Positions 26,749 through 35,194 of a stretch of 64,000 nucleotides of DNA are shown here, one piece after another. Both the position numbers and the translations under genes were made by a program. Position 1 is the stretch's first letter, and every line of letters starts with the position of its first letter. The stretch is from NCBI RefSeq assembly GCF_004214815.1, contig NZ_CP035926.1, forward strand, positions 806,001 through 870,000. Reading direction: 5' to 3'. The notes under the pieces were generated by a model, which saw only the letters and a list, made by a program, of their open reading frames with translations, was not told the DNA's origin and ran no database searches. Source of the DNA: Aliarcobacter thereius LMG 24486. GTDB taxonomy: Bacteria; Campylobacterota; Campylobacteria; Campylobacterales; Arcobacteraceae.

Positions 26749-28794
26749 ATGATTACACTACAAGAGTTTCATCAAGATTTTTTACAATCAATTTTATCAG
26801 ATACACAAAGCAGAGGAATTCCAAAACCTCAAGCTTTTTTTGAAAATGTATGTGAAGAACTTATAATAACTGGTGACCTATCGAATAATTATACAGAAGC
26901 TGAATATACAAAAAAAGGTATGGAAGTTTATGGATATGATTATGATGAAGAAAGAGAAATATTAACTTTACTTGCACATCAATTTTTTCAAGAAGAAGAA
27001 ATTCAAACATTAACAAAAAGTCATATTGATACAAAGTTTAAAAGATTAAAAACTTTTTTTATAAAATCAAGTCAAGCTCTTTATGAAAATATGGAGCAAG
27101 GATTTGAACATTATTCTATGGCATTTAATATATATAACTATTTAAATAAAAATGCAATAAAAAAAGTTAGACTTATGTTAATTTCTGATGGCAAAGCTAC
27201 AAGAAATTTACTCGATATAGATAATGAATATTTAGATACTAATTTAGAAATTGAATTTAGAGTTATTGATATAGAATATTTGTATAAAGTGTATTTATCT
27301 GAAAATACAGGTGGTGATTTTGAAATAGATGTTAATATTCCAACTTTACAAGTTGATTCAGTTTCAAATGAGTATAAATCATTTTTAACAATATTAGATG
27401 GTAATAAACTGGTTGATATTTACGATAAGTATGGGCAAAAACTTCTTGAACAAAATGTAAGAACTTTTTTACAGTTTAGAGGTAATGTAAACAAAGGGTT
27501 AAGAAATACAATAGAATATACCCCAGAAATGTTTTTTGCTTATAATAATGGTATCACTGCAACTGCTACTGATGTTCATGTTGATGATAAAAATAACATT
27601 ACAAAAATAATTAATTTTCAAATTGTAAATGGTGGACAAACTACATCAGCAATTTATGCAGCAAATAAAAACTCAAACTTAGATGTTTCAAGTATTTATG
27701 TTCAGATGAAATTATCTGTAGTTCAGGATAAAGAAAAACAAAATGAGTTCGTATCAAATGTTTCAGAGTATGCAAACACTCAAAATAAAATTAATAAATC
27801 AGACTTTTTTTCTAATAGTCCTTTTCACAAAGAGTTTAAAAACTATTCTAAAAGAATATGGGTTGCAGCAGTTGGTGGTTCACAAAGGAGAACACATTGG
27901 TTTTATGAAAGAGTTAGGGGAGAATATTTAAATGAACAAGCATACCTAACAAAGTCACAAAAAAAACAATTTCAATTAGAAAATCCAAAACTCCAATTAA
28001 TAGATAAAACATTTTTATCAAAAAGTGAAAATGTATGGTTACAAAAACCAGATATAGTATCTAAGGGTGCACAGTATAGCTTTGCAGATTTTGCAAAAAC
28101 AATAACGGATAAATTAGAAGAAGACAATTTAGCAATAACTGAACAATATTTTAAAGATAGTATATCTCGTGTTATTATGTTTAAAGAAGTTGAAAAATTA
28201 ATCTCAAAATCAGAATGGTATCAATTACATAAAGCTTATAGAGCACAAACTGTTGCATACACAATTGCATATTTAGCTAATCATATTCAAGAAAAAAAAC
28301 AATATTTAAATTTTAATTTAATTTGGGAATCACAGAAACTACCAAACTCATTGTACAACATACTTGCAATAATAGCTGAAGCAGTATTTAAAAACATTAC
28401 AAATCCTCCAGAAGGTAACACAAATGTTGGACAATGGTGTAAAAAAACAAAATGTTGGGATAGGGTAAAAAAGTTAGATTTAAAAATTGAAATAAATGAT
28501 GAATTGCTAACTGATAGAGAAGAAGAAAAATATAATAATAGAGAAGCTAAAAAAGGAAAGAAGTTAGATTCAAGTATAGAAATTGAATCATTTGTAATCA
28601 ATTTAGAAAAAGAAAAGTGGAAACAATTATTAGAGTATTATCAAAAGGATGAAATGAAGCTTCACATTTCTATGATGCAATTAGATATTTTAACAAAATA
28701 CACTAATGGGTTGATGATATTACCATCTCCTAAACAATCTAAAATATTGTACCAACTATATGAAAATGCAATTAATGAAGGTGTTGTATTATGA
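26749..28794 (+). CDS. AIPR-family abortive-infection protein
   Basis: The start is the ATG at 26749, after AAAGG and immediately following the previous stop (TGATAATG). The ~681-residue protein has the AIPR signature region with FRGNVNKGLRNTI, MFFAYNNGITATA and IVNGGQTTSAIY around residues 245-300. AIPR proteins (PF10592) are named for abortive-infection phage resistance, and their biochemical role is not established. It is the last gene of the five-gene modification/restriction operon. It may recognise DNA or trigger the response. Confidence 0.9.
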   Translation: MITLQEFHQDFLQSILSDTQSRGIPKPQAFFENVCEELIITGDLSNNYTEAEYTKKGMEVYGYDYDEEREILTLLAHQFFQEEEIQTLTKSHIDTKFKRLKTFFIKSSQALYENMEQGFEHYSMAFNIYNYLNKNAIKKVRLMLISDGKATRNLLDIDNEYLDTNLEIEFRVIDIEYLYKVYLSENTGGDFEIDVNIPTLQVDSVSNEYKSFLTILDGNKLVDIYDKYGQKLLEQNVRTFLQFRGNVNKGLRNTIEYTPEMFFAYNNGITATATDVHVDDKNNITKIINFQIVNGGQTTSAIYAANKNSNLDVSSIYVQMKLSVVQDKEKQNEFVSNVSEYANTQNKINKSDFFSNSPFHKEFKNYSKRIWVAAVGGSQRRTHWFYERVRGEYLNEQAYLTKSQKKQFQLENPKLQLIDKTFLSKSENVWLQKPDIVSKGAQYSFADFAKTITDKLEEDNLAITEQYFKDSISRVIMFKEVEKLISKSEWYQLHKAYRAQTVAYTIAYLANHIQEKKQYLNFNLIWESQKLPNSLYNILAIIAEAVFKNITNPPEGNTNVGQWCKKTKCWDRVKKLDLKIEINDELLTDREEEKYNNREAKKGKKLDSSIEIESFVINLEKEKWKQLLEYYQKDEMKLHISMMQLDILTKYTNGLMILPSPKQSKILYQLYENAINEGVVL

Positions 28795-28818
28795 TATATG
28801 CAAAAAATTTTTAAAAGT

Positions 28819-28841
28819 TTGTCAATAACAGTTGTTGACAA
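28819..28841. repeat. 23-bp near-perfect palindrome
   Basis: TTGTCAATAAC and GTTGTTGACAA surround a central A, with one T/G mismatch per arm (wobble in RNA). No T-run follows. It could be an operator, a replication/transfer site or the terminator of the AIPR operon. Confidence 0.55.
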
Positions 28842-28885
28842 GCAGTATTTACTTAAGCAAAATCTAAAAAAACATACTTTAAAAT

Positions 28886-29008
28886 TTGACCGTTGATGAC
28901 CTTTATAGGGCATCACAAACACGAGCTGAAAAAGCTAGACTATTAAAGACACTAGGTTTCGTAAGGGTTGCCTTTTGTCAGACCATGAATAAATACGATG
29001 ATGTATAA
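28886..29008 (+). pseudogene. Short frame, possible C-terminal gene relic
   Basis: The frame reads from TTG as MTVDDLYRASQTRAEKA and continues to KYDDV, 40 residues. It is well-formed (helical, basic) but has no RBS and follows a stop codon directly. It may be the tail of a gene lost when the defence operon was inserted. Confidence 0.25.
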
Positions 29009-29026
29009 TGAAGATAAATTAATATA

Positions 29027-29046
29027 TGTAGATCACAAGATCTACA
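29027..29046. repeat. 8-bp perfect hairpin
   Basis: TGTAGATC (29027-29034) and GATCTACA (29039-29046) pair around ACAA. It may be a structured leader or protein-binding site ahead of the mobility genes. Confidence 0.45.
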
Positions 29047-29191
29047 ATGTGCGCGCAAAATTAAAATTAAGATGATGAAAATACCTCGGGACGGTAATGG
29101 AGTTCCCGCTTTGATAAATTATTTTAAACCCTTCAAGTTCAATCAAAGACTAATGTAGAAAATGAAAAAATGAAAATGTAAGTTTTTTCAG

Positions 29192-29211
29192 CTCCTAATT
29201 AAATTTAGGAG
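29192..29211 (+). promoter_or_regulatory. Hairpin that hides the RBS of the AlpA-like gene
   Basis: CTCCTAA (29192-29198) pairs with TTAGGAG (29205-29211), and the second arm contains the AGGAG RBS seven bases before the ATG at 29218. Folding would block translation, so the small HTH protein may be under translational control. Confidence 0.5.
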
Positions 29212-29217
29212 TTATCC

Positions 29218-29454
29218 ATGTCTAACAATATTTATAAGTCTCTTTACCTCGATTACGGCTATATGTTGAGTAAAAATGACTTGGCAGAAGTTCTTAAGGT
29301 GAGCCTTTCAACGATAAACAGAAGGCTTAAAAACGGTAAACTACCACCTCACACAAACATTGGCAACAGAGTTTTGTTCCCGACGGAGGGTGTAGCAGTA
29401 TTTCTTACTCATGTGAGTAATTGTCAACTTGCAGTTGCAGGAGGTGAACTTTGA
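29218..29454 (+). CDS. AlpA/excisionase-like helix-turn-helix protein
   Basis: The 78-residue protein has the winged HTH pattern MLSKNDLAEVLKVSLSTINRRLKNGKLPPHTNIGNRVLF (seen as ten-residue blocks around SKNDLAEVLK, STINRRLKNG and RVLFPTEGV), the form of HTH_17/AlpA regulators. These often regulate integrase or direct excision. Its RBS is inside a hairpin. It overlaps the next gene by four bases. Confidence 0.82.
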   Translation: MSNNIYKSLYLDYGYMLSKNDLAEVLKVSLSTINRRLKNGKLPPHTNIGNRVLFPTEGVAVFLTHVSNCQLAVAGGEL

Positions 29455-30650
29455 AGTCCCTCCAAAAAGCAAAAACAAGGATACAACAGCTAAAAGGTCT
29501 TCCTTATCTTGTTATAGAAGCTAAGGCATTTTTAGAGAAGTTTGGCGAGTTTTTGAGTGAAGATGAAAAAACTGAGATTGCTCAAGAGATCCAAGAAGCT
29601 CAAAACATTAAACTGACATCTAAAAAACCTCTTCAAGAGCGTTTTAAAAGTCACTTCTATACTTATGAAGAGATCAAAAATGCACCAGCTACAAGATGGC
29701 TGGTGCAAGACCTGATTCCATCAAGTTCAATCGGCGTGATGATAGGAGATAGCGGTGTCGGTAAAACAACTGTCATATTACATGTATGCACGACTATTTT
29801 GACTACCAAAGCAAATGTGTATATCTTTATGATCGATGGTGATATGAACCAAACCAAGATCAAAGAGAGTGAAGCATACCCTCTGCTTAGAAAGTTTTCT
29901 GAGAGATTTTTCTATGTAGGGAAACAAACAGGCGGTGATTTTTCAGAGTCGGTTCAAGAACTCTTAGCCGAGATAGTTGAAGAGCAGATCAAGCATCCAG
30001 ATAGAGAGTATTTTGTCATCCAAGACTCACTGATGCTCACTGTCCCTAAAAAACGGGGTTTTGTGGATACACAAAAGCTTTACTTTTATGAAAAGATACT
30101 GCGAAGTGTGGGAGGGAGTACGCTTTTTATCCATCATCTAAACAAAGACGGAAACTTTGCAGACTCTCAGCAGATCATCAGCTATGCGGATTATTCGTTT
30201 TCTATCACGAGAAATGACTTCAACTCTACCATTCTCTTGCACCCACAAAAGGCTAGTAGATACGCGATAGAGGGCAAAGCATTTCTAACCAAAGATAGAA
30301 AAATAGTTAAAGAGGTTGAGTATGAAGCGGTTAACATCCAACCTCGGGAGTCAAAATTCGTCTCTTATGTACTAGAAGCTCTTGAAGATGGAGAGATGAA
30401 CCAAAGTGAGTTCATCTCCCACTTGGAGAAAATGCGATTTTTCAGTGAGTATAAAGTCGGACAGAAAAAGGCTACAAGATGGCTTACAGCTTGGGGTGAT
30501 AAGGGAAAATGGAGCTATGAACGACGACCAGATCAAAAAAATGCCATCTATTTTTGGATAGAACAACCAGAGCCTGAAAAAGTGGAAAACTTGCAGAACT
30601 TGAAAAACTGCAAAACAGCTCAGACTGCCGAGGTGTCATCATGTATTTAG
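29451..30650 (+). CDS. RecA-like AAA_25/RepA-type NTPase
   Basis: The start is the TTG at 29451, four bases after an excellent RBS (AGGAGGTGA). The 399-residue protein has a P-loop GDSGVGKTT near residue 100, a Walker-B-like FVIQDSLML, and the LFIHHLNKDG motif typical of RepA/DnaB-like ATPases in plasmids and integrative elements. A C-terminal wing region (about 300-380) could bind DNA. It is probably a replication initiation or helicase-loading function for the excised island. Its composition is less A+T-rich than the core. Confidence 0.82.
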   Translation: MKSLQKAKTRIQQLKGLPYLVIEAKAFLEKFGEFLSEDEKTEIAQEIQEAQNIKLTSKKPLQERFKSHFYTYEEIKNAPATRWLVQDLIPSSSIGVMIGDSGVGKTTVILHVCTTILTTKANVYIFMIDGDMNQTKIKESEAYPLLRKFSERFFYVGKQTGGDFSESVQELLAEIVEEQIKHPDREYFVIQDSLMLTVPKKRGFVDTQKLYFYEKILRSVGGSTLFIHHLNKDGNFADSQQIISYADYSFSITRNDFNSTILLHPQKASRYAIEGKAFLTKDRKIVKEVEYEAVNIQPRESKFVSYVLEALEDGEMNQSEFISHLEKMRFFSEYKVGQKKATRWLTAWGDKGKWSYERRPDQKNAIYFWIEQPEPEKVENLQNLKNCKTAQTAEVSSCI

Positions 30651-30991
30651 AAGAAAAGATAGATGATCTACGCACCAAACAAAATGAGCTTATAGAGATG
30701 GTTCAACTATTTTTGCCAGATCTTACAACAGAAAAAGGTGTTATCCATTTTTTAGAAATCACCAAAAATACATTCAATAATTATATGGAAAACGGTATTT
30801 TTGTAGAGGGAATTCATTATATAAAAGAAGGAAAATCGAAAGTATTTGTTCCTAGGGAGATTATTAAATTAAAACGAATGGGAGTAAAAGGGAAGAGAAA
30901 AAACATAACTCAACAAGACACCTTAGATTTTCTAAATAAGAAGCTAGGTATAATACCTCGTGCAGGCATTCCTTCGATGGAGGAAATGTGA
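30641..30991 (+). CDS. Small DNA-binding protein upstream of the integrase
   Basis: The 116-residue protein has an N-terminal coiled-coil-like segment (MYLEEKIDDLRTKQNELIEM) and an HTH-like central part (EITKNTFNNYMENGIFVEG, followed by SKVFVPREIIKLKR) resembling excisionase-type DNA binders. It overlaps the NTPase by 10 bases and the integrase by one (TGATG). I infer a recombination directionality or regulatory factor. Confidence 0.68.
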   Translation: MYLEEKIDDLRTKQNELIEMVQLFLPDLTTEKGVIHFLEITKNTFNNYMENGIFVEGIHYIKEGKSKVFVPREIIKLKRMGVKGKRKNITQQDTLDFLNKKLGIIPRAGIPSMEEM

Positions 30992-32196
30992 TGAGTGTAA
31001 GAGTTTATACAAACAATTACAACATTCTGTGTTTAGATATACGGTATGGAGATGGTGAGAGGGTAAGAGCATCAACAAAACTTAAAGATACTGCTAAAAA
31101 TAGGCAGTTGATTGCGAAAAAGATTATTCCTCATTTGGAAGTTCAAATTTTAAATGGTGAGTATGACCCAAAAGCGAAGCAAGAAGTTATTCCTAACACT
31201 GTAAGGGAGTATGGATATAAAAGCTTGATGCGTCATAAGAACAAGAGACGCAAGCATGTCCATAGGGCTTATTTACAACATTTTGAAAGTAAGATTGTTC
31301 CTGAGTTTGGAGATATGCTCATACAACACATCTCTGCGATGAAATTGTTGGATTGGCAAAATAAACTGTTAGAGACCTTTCAAGCATCTTCTGTAAAAAA
31401 ATATCGAACGGTGTTCAACACTATACTAGAAGATGCCCGTAAAGAGTTGATAAACGGTAAAAAAATGATTTCAGAAAATCCGTTTAGAGATGTTGATGTC
31501 CCAAAGGACAGAGAGGTCTTTGTGGATTGCGACGAGGATGACAGTGAGTTTTTTGACAATCAGATACATCCATTTTCATTAGATGAAATTGAAGATTTGA
31601 TGTCTAGGTCAGATGGATATTTGAGAAATTTCATTGGGATCATGTCAAGAACAGGGATGAGACCTGGAGAGTTAGTTGCTTTACGCTGGAGTGATGTTGA
31701 TTTTGACAATGAGATTATTAAGATAAGAAGAACAAGAATTCAGGGAGAAAATGGCCCTCCCAAGAAAAAAGCTTCTATAAGAGATATTGAAATGATCTCA
31801 GGTGTCAAAGAGTTTTTCAAATCTCAATTTGCTATAACAGGTGGTGACCCAAGTGGTAATATATTTTTGAATAGTTCAAAATTGCCATTTTACAGTCACG
31901 ATTTTATAGCAAAACAATTTAAAGATTTATTATCTAAGGATGATAGAAGGTATCTCTATCAGCTGAGACATTCATTTGCAACAATGATGATTAGCGAGGG
32001 AGAAGATATTTTATGGGTAAGTAAAATGTTGGGACATAAAAGTTCCGACATTACCCTCAAGGCATATGCAAAAGCATATAAGATCTCAAGAAATAAAGAA
32101 CAACGCAAAAAAAGAGCTTTATTTCTTGAAAAAAGGCACAGTTTGGGCACAGTGAATAATTTAACATTCCAAAAGTCCCAAAAAATAGGGGGATAA
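30991..32196 (+). CDS. Tyrosine-recombinase integrase of the island
   Basis: The start is the ATG at 30991 overlapping the previous stop, with AGGAAA upstream. The 401-residue enzyme has a SAM-like N-terminal DNA-binding part (about 60-150) and the catalytic domain with R224 in SRTGMRPGELVALRW, the LYQLRHSFAT box with R326, GH in MLGHKSSDIT and nucleophile Y359 in LKAYAKAY. The first histidine of the HxxR box is tyrosine here, a known variant. The end of the gene contains the 18-bp island repeat (codons RHSLGT), so its last codons may change on excision. It drives insertion next to ybgC. Confidence 0.93.
   Translation: MSVRVYTNNYNILCLDIRYGDGERVRASTKLKDTAKNRQLIAKKIIPHLEVQILNGEYDPKAKQEVIPNTVREYGYKSLMRHKNKRRKHVHRAYLQHFESKIVPEFGDMLIQHISAMKLLDWQNKLLETFQASSVKKYRTVFNTILEDARKELINGKKMISENPFRDVDVPKDREVFVDCDEDDSEFFDNQIHPFSLDEIEDLMSRSDGYLRNFIGIMSRTGMRPGELVALRWSDVDFDNEIIKIRRTRIQGENGPPKKKASIRDIEMISGVKEFFKSQFAITGGDPSGNIFLNSSKLPFYSHDFIAKQFKDLLSKDDRRYLYQLRHSFATMMISEGEDILWVSKMLGHKSSDITLKAYAKAYKISRNKEQRKKRALFLEKRHSLGTVNNLTFQKSQKIGG
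32134..32151 (+). repeat. Right copy of the 18-bp island-end direct repeat
   Basis: Identical to 10923-10940. Here it encodes RHSLGT in the integrase C-terminus. Read in the same frame, the left copy continues as LCDNLC and a stop. Confidence 0.65.
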
Positions 32197-32198
32197 CG

Positions 32199-32564
32199 GT
32201 GAAAATAAGAGTCTATTATGAAGATACTGATTGTGGAGATATGGTTTATCATTCAAACTATTTAAATTTTTGTGAAAGAGCTAGAAGTGAATTATTTTTT
32301 AAAAAAGGATTACTTCCACACTCAAATTCACATTTTTTTGTGGTAAAAGAGTGTAAAGCAAATTGGATAAAATCTGCAAAGTTTGCTGATATTTTAGATA
32401 TAAAAACAGAGCTTATAGAAAAAAAAGCTGCTTCAATAATTATGAAACAAGAGATTTTAAAAGGTGAAGAACTTATTTTTAGTGCAGAGTTTAAACTTGT
32501 GTTTTTAAAAGAGGGAAAGCCATCTAAAATACCAAGTGATATCTTTGAAATATTGGAGAAATAG
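32199..32564 (+). CDS. ybgC: YbgC-type acyl-CoA thioesterase (4-hydroxybenzoyl-CoA thioesterase family)
   Basis: The 121-residue hot-dog-fold enzyme hydrolyses acyl-CoA or acyl-ACP. The active-site region YYEDTDCGDMVYHSNYL holds the catalytic aspartate, and ERARSE is the family helix. It starts at GTG with an AGGGGG RBS two bases after the integrase stop region. A relic with ATG and the same first seven residues lies at 10805, so the present start and leader were probably supplied by the island. In many bacteria ybgC is linked to the Tol-Pal system, but not here. Confidence 0.9.
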   Translation: MKIRVYYEDTDCGDMVYHSNYLNFCERARSELFFKKGLLPHSNSHFFVVKECKANWIKSAKFADILDIKTELIEKKAASIIMKQEILKGEELIFSAEFKLVFLKEGKPSKIPSDIFEILEK

Positions 32565-33035
32565 ATGAAAAAACTACTAATAATCTTAATATTTGTTATA
32601 AATATTTTTGCAAGTGAAACTTTTATTTTACCAAAAGATAAAGATGTTTTTGAAAAAAAGCTTGAGAATTTGATTTCAAATGCAAAAAAATCAATTTTTA
32701 TAAGCATATATAATTTTTCAAGTAAAAAACTTGCAAAAGAGATTATAAATGCAAAAAAAAGAGGTGTTGAAGTTTTTGTCATTTTTGATAAAACAAAAGT
32801 AGAAGAAGATGATAAAATATATAAAATGCTTAAAAAGAATAAAGTAGAGACTAAAATATTAGATGATAAAATAAAAATGCATATAAAATCAATGCTAATA
32901 GATGAAAATATTGTACTTATTGGAAGTGCAAATTACACAAAAAAGAGTTTTGAAGAGAATTTCGAGCTACTTTATATAAGTAGTGAAGAGAGTTTAGTAA
33001 ATAGATTAAAAGAGTTTAGAAAATATTTTAAATAA
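32565..33035 (+). CDS. Periplasmic phospholipase-D superfamily nuclease (Nuc-like)
   Basis: The 156-residue precursor has a signal peptide (residues 1-16, ending FAS). It carries one HKD motif, HIKSMLID near residue 107, followed by GSANYTKKSFEENFE. Single-HKD proteins of this length are Nuc-type endonucleases that work as dimers. It is immediately after ybgC and before the M48 protease with short gaps. The exact substrate (DNA or phospholipid) cannot be stated from sequence alone. Confidence 0.87.
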   Translation: MKKLLIILIFVINIFASETFILPKDKDVFEKKLENLISNAKKSIFISIYNFSSKKLAKEIINAKKRGVEVFVIFDKTKVEEDDKIYKMLKKNKVETKILDDKIKMHIKSMLIDENIVLIGSANYTKKSFEENFELLYISSEESLVNRLKEFRKYFK

Positions 33036-33049
33036 AAAAGGATTGGATT

Positions 33050-34267
33050 TTGTTAACATTTTTTATAGCATTACTTTGTATATATTTTGTAATGCAAACA
33101 TATACATCATTTATGCAAATTGGTTTTGTAAATGATTCAAAAAGAAAAAGAGCAATAATTTTAGATACAAAAACTTATCAAGAAGCAGCAAATTATGCTA
33201 TTGAAAAAGAGAAAATAGCTTTAGTATCTCAGTTTTATGATTTTGTTATTTTTATAGTTTGGCTTGGTTTTGGGCTTAAGTTTCTGGATTCTATTTTAAA
33301 TATTGAATCAAATATTCTAAAAGCAGTTTTATTTGTAGATATTTTTATTTTAGTTAATTGGTTTTTAGGATTACCATTTGATTTATATAAAACTTTTAAA
33401 TTGGATAAAAAATATGGTTTTTCAAATATGACAAAGGCTTTATATATAAAAGATACAATTAAAAGTGGAATTCTATTTTTAATTTTTGGTTCACTTGTTG
33501 TTGCAGGAATTGCTTATATTATTGAAACTTTACCAACTTGGTGGATATTTGGATTTATATTTATTTTTGCTGTTATTATTTTGATTAATATGCTTTATCC
33601 AGTTATTAGAGATAAGATGTTTGATAAATTTGAGAAGCTAAAAGACATAGAACTAGAATCAAAAATAGAGAAACTTTTAAAAGATGTTGGGTTTAAAAGT
33701 AGTGGAGTTTTTAGTGTTGATGCAAGTAAAAGAGATAGCAGATTAAATGCATATTTTGGTGGATTAGGTGCTACAAAAAGAGTTGTTCTTTTTGATACTT
33801 TAATTGAGAAATTAAGTCATAATGAACTTTTAGCAGTTTTAGGACATGAATTAGGACATTTTAAAAATGGAGATATTCTTAAAAATATAGGAATTATTGG
33901 ATTTGTAATGTTTGTATTCTTTGCAATTTTTGGGAATTTAAGTGATAGTTTATTTTTATCTCTTGGATTAAACAATGAATCATATGCAATTATAACTCTA
34001 TTTATGATGTTTTCAGGAGTTTTAAGCTTTTTCCTAATGCCTTTAATCTCACTTATTTCAAGACATAATGAGTACAATGCAGATAGCTTTGGATCAAATC
34101 TTACAAATAAAGAAGATCTTGTAAATGCACTATTAAAACTAGCAAATGAGAATAAATCTTTTCCACTTTCTCATAAAATATTTGTATTTTTTTACTACTC
34201 TCATCCACCACTTGTTGAAAGATTTAAAGAGTTGGGTTATGATGTTGAAAGAGAGCGGTTTATATAA
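33050..34267 (+). CDS. M48 family membrane metalloprotease (Ste24/CAAX protease-like)
   Basis: The 405-residue protein starts at TTG after AAAAGGA. It has several N-terminal membrane helices and the zinc motif LGHELGHFKNGD near residue 265, with the third ligand glutamate in NEYNADSFGS. It is the bacterial Ste24-like type, larger than HtpX. It likely cleaves membrane or periplasmic proteins in quality control. The gene converges on the EamA transporter. Confidence 0.9.
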   Translation: MLTFFIALLCIYFVMQTYTSFMQIGFVNDSKRKRAIILDTKTYQEAANYAIEKEKIALVSQFYDFVIFIVWLGFGLKFLDSILNIESNILKAVLFVDIFILVNWFLGLPFDLYKTFKLDKKYGFSNMTKALYIKDTIKSGILFLIFGSLVVAGIAYIIETLPTWWIFGFIFIFAVIILINMLYPVIRDKMFDKFEKLKDIELESKIEKLLKDVGFKSSGVFSVDASKRDSRLNAYFGGLGATKRVVLFDTLIEKLSHNELLAVLGHELGHFKNGDILKNIGIIGFVMFVFFAIFGNLSDSLFLSLGLNNESYAIITLFMMFSGVLSFFLMPLISLISRHNEYNADSFGSNLTNKEDLVNALLKLANENKSFPLSHKIFVFFYYSHPPLVERFKELGYDVERERFI

Positions 34268-34279
34268 ATTTTAAGAAGA

Positions 34280-35194
34280 TTAAGAGTTTTTCTTACTCTT
34301 CTTGTTTTTAAATATTCTAATAAAGCTTAAATTATTTAAAATATATATTGCAATCATTGCAAAAATAACTCCAATAATAGTTGTAAATTCTATTTTTTCA
34401 CCTAAGAAAATACTTCCAATAATTATTGCACTTGCTGGAACTAAGAATACAAAAGATGAAACCTCTTTTGCCCCATATTTAGCTGCTCCAAAAAAGTAAA
34501 TTGATGTTGCGAAAGTCGTGCTTAGTACAGTTATTACAAAAATATTAAACCAAAAAATTGTATCAAATTCTATAACTCTTGCAAAAATTGAGTTATCAAT
34601 ATAAAAAATATATAGAGCTGTACTTGATATTAAATATGTGTAAGTTGTGAAAACAAAAGCATTTATTTTTGTTGATTTTGCAGTGATTATTGTAATAATT
34701 GCCCAAAGAGTTGAAGCAATAATAAAATATATATTATCTTCACTAAATATTACTTTTATATCAAACTTCCAAATATCAATCATATTTAAAACACCAAAAA
34801 CGCCTAAAATAAGTGCAAAAGAGTGTTTAAAACTTATTGTTTTTTTACTTAATATTGCCACAAAGATATAAGTAATAATTGGAATCATAGAAGGAACCAT
34901 CGCTCCACCTAAACTTCCTGTTCCGTGCTCAACTCCAAAAAACATAAAAATACTATATAAAACCAAAAAAAGTGATGCAAGAAGAACCAAAATAAGAGTT
35001 TTTAAATCAAGCTTGAATTTCATTTTTGAGAAAAATATTATAGGAAACATTGTTATAAAACATATTCCCATTCTTAAAAATACCATTTCATAAGCATTAA
35101 TATAAGGAGTAAGAGCTTTTGTACTAATCCAAGAAGCACCCCAAAGAATCATAGAAATTACTATCAAAAGATAGAATATATTTTTATTTTCCAC
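34280..35194 (-). CDS. EamA/DMT-family transporter
   Basis: The 304-residue protein has ten hydrophobic segments arranged as two EamA repeats (about 8-140 and 155-290). It has the typical ILWGASWISTKAL start and PSMIPIITYIF and SSFVFLVPASAIIIG motifs. It is a drug/metabolite-type exporter of unknown substrate. It starts at GTG overlapping the stop of moeA by a few bases, so the two genes are co-transcribed. Confidence 0.9.
   Translation of the reverse strand: MENKNIFYLLIVISMILWGASWISTKALTPYINAYEMVFLRMGICFITMFPIIFFSKMKFKLDLKTLILVLLASLFLVLYSIFMFFGVEHGTGSLGGAMVPSMIPIITYIFVAILSKKTISFKHSFALILGVFGVLNMIDIWKFDIKVIFSEDNIYFIIASTLWAIITIITAKSTKINAFVFTTYTYLISSTALYIFYIDNSIFARVIEFDTIFWFNIFVITVLSTTFATSIYFFGAAKYGAKEVSSFVFLVPASAIIIGSIFLGEKIEFTTIIGVIFAMIAIYILNNLSFIRIFKNKKSKKNS
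34282..34305. terminator. Hairpin between the protease and transporter genes
   Basis: AAGAGT (34282-34287) and ACTCTT (34295-34300) pair, followed by CTTGTTTTT on the plus strand. It overlaps the 3' end of the convergent transporter gene. Confidence 0.35.

Larger units (their letters stand above)
28795..29217. other. Intergenic region between the defence operon and the mobility block
   Basis: This 423-base stretch has no confident gene. It holds a 23-bp near-perfect palindrome (28819-28841), a short frame that looks like a gene tail (28886-29008), a strong hairpin (29027-29046) and an RBS-masking hairpin (29192-29211). Confidence 0.6.
10832..32198 (+). mobile_element. Integrative genomic island inserted at the 5' end of ybgC
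   Basis: About 21 kb separates the cytochrome operon and a ybgC 5' relic from intact ybgC. The right end carries a tyrosine integrase preceded by small DNA-binding genes and a RecA-like NTPase. The cargo is defence genes (TPR-CHAT, AbiE, MORC-type R-M operon) with composition that shifts between blocks. An exact 18-bp direct repeat lies near both ends. No conjugation or capsid genes are seen, so it is probably mobilised by other elements. The exact left boundary between 10813 and 10940 is uncertain. Confidence 0.75.

Noticed and set aside
32258-32782. Minus-strand frame of 174 codons over ybgC and the nuclease gene
   Set aside because: It is a serine/phenylalanine-rich shadow of two well-supported genes on the other strand.
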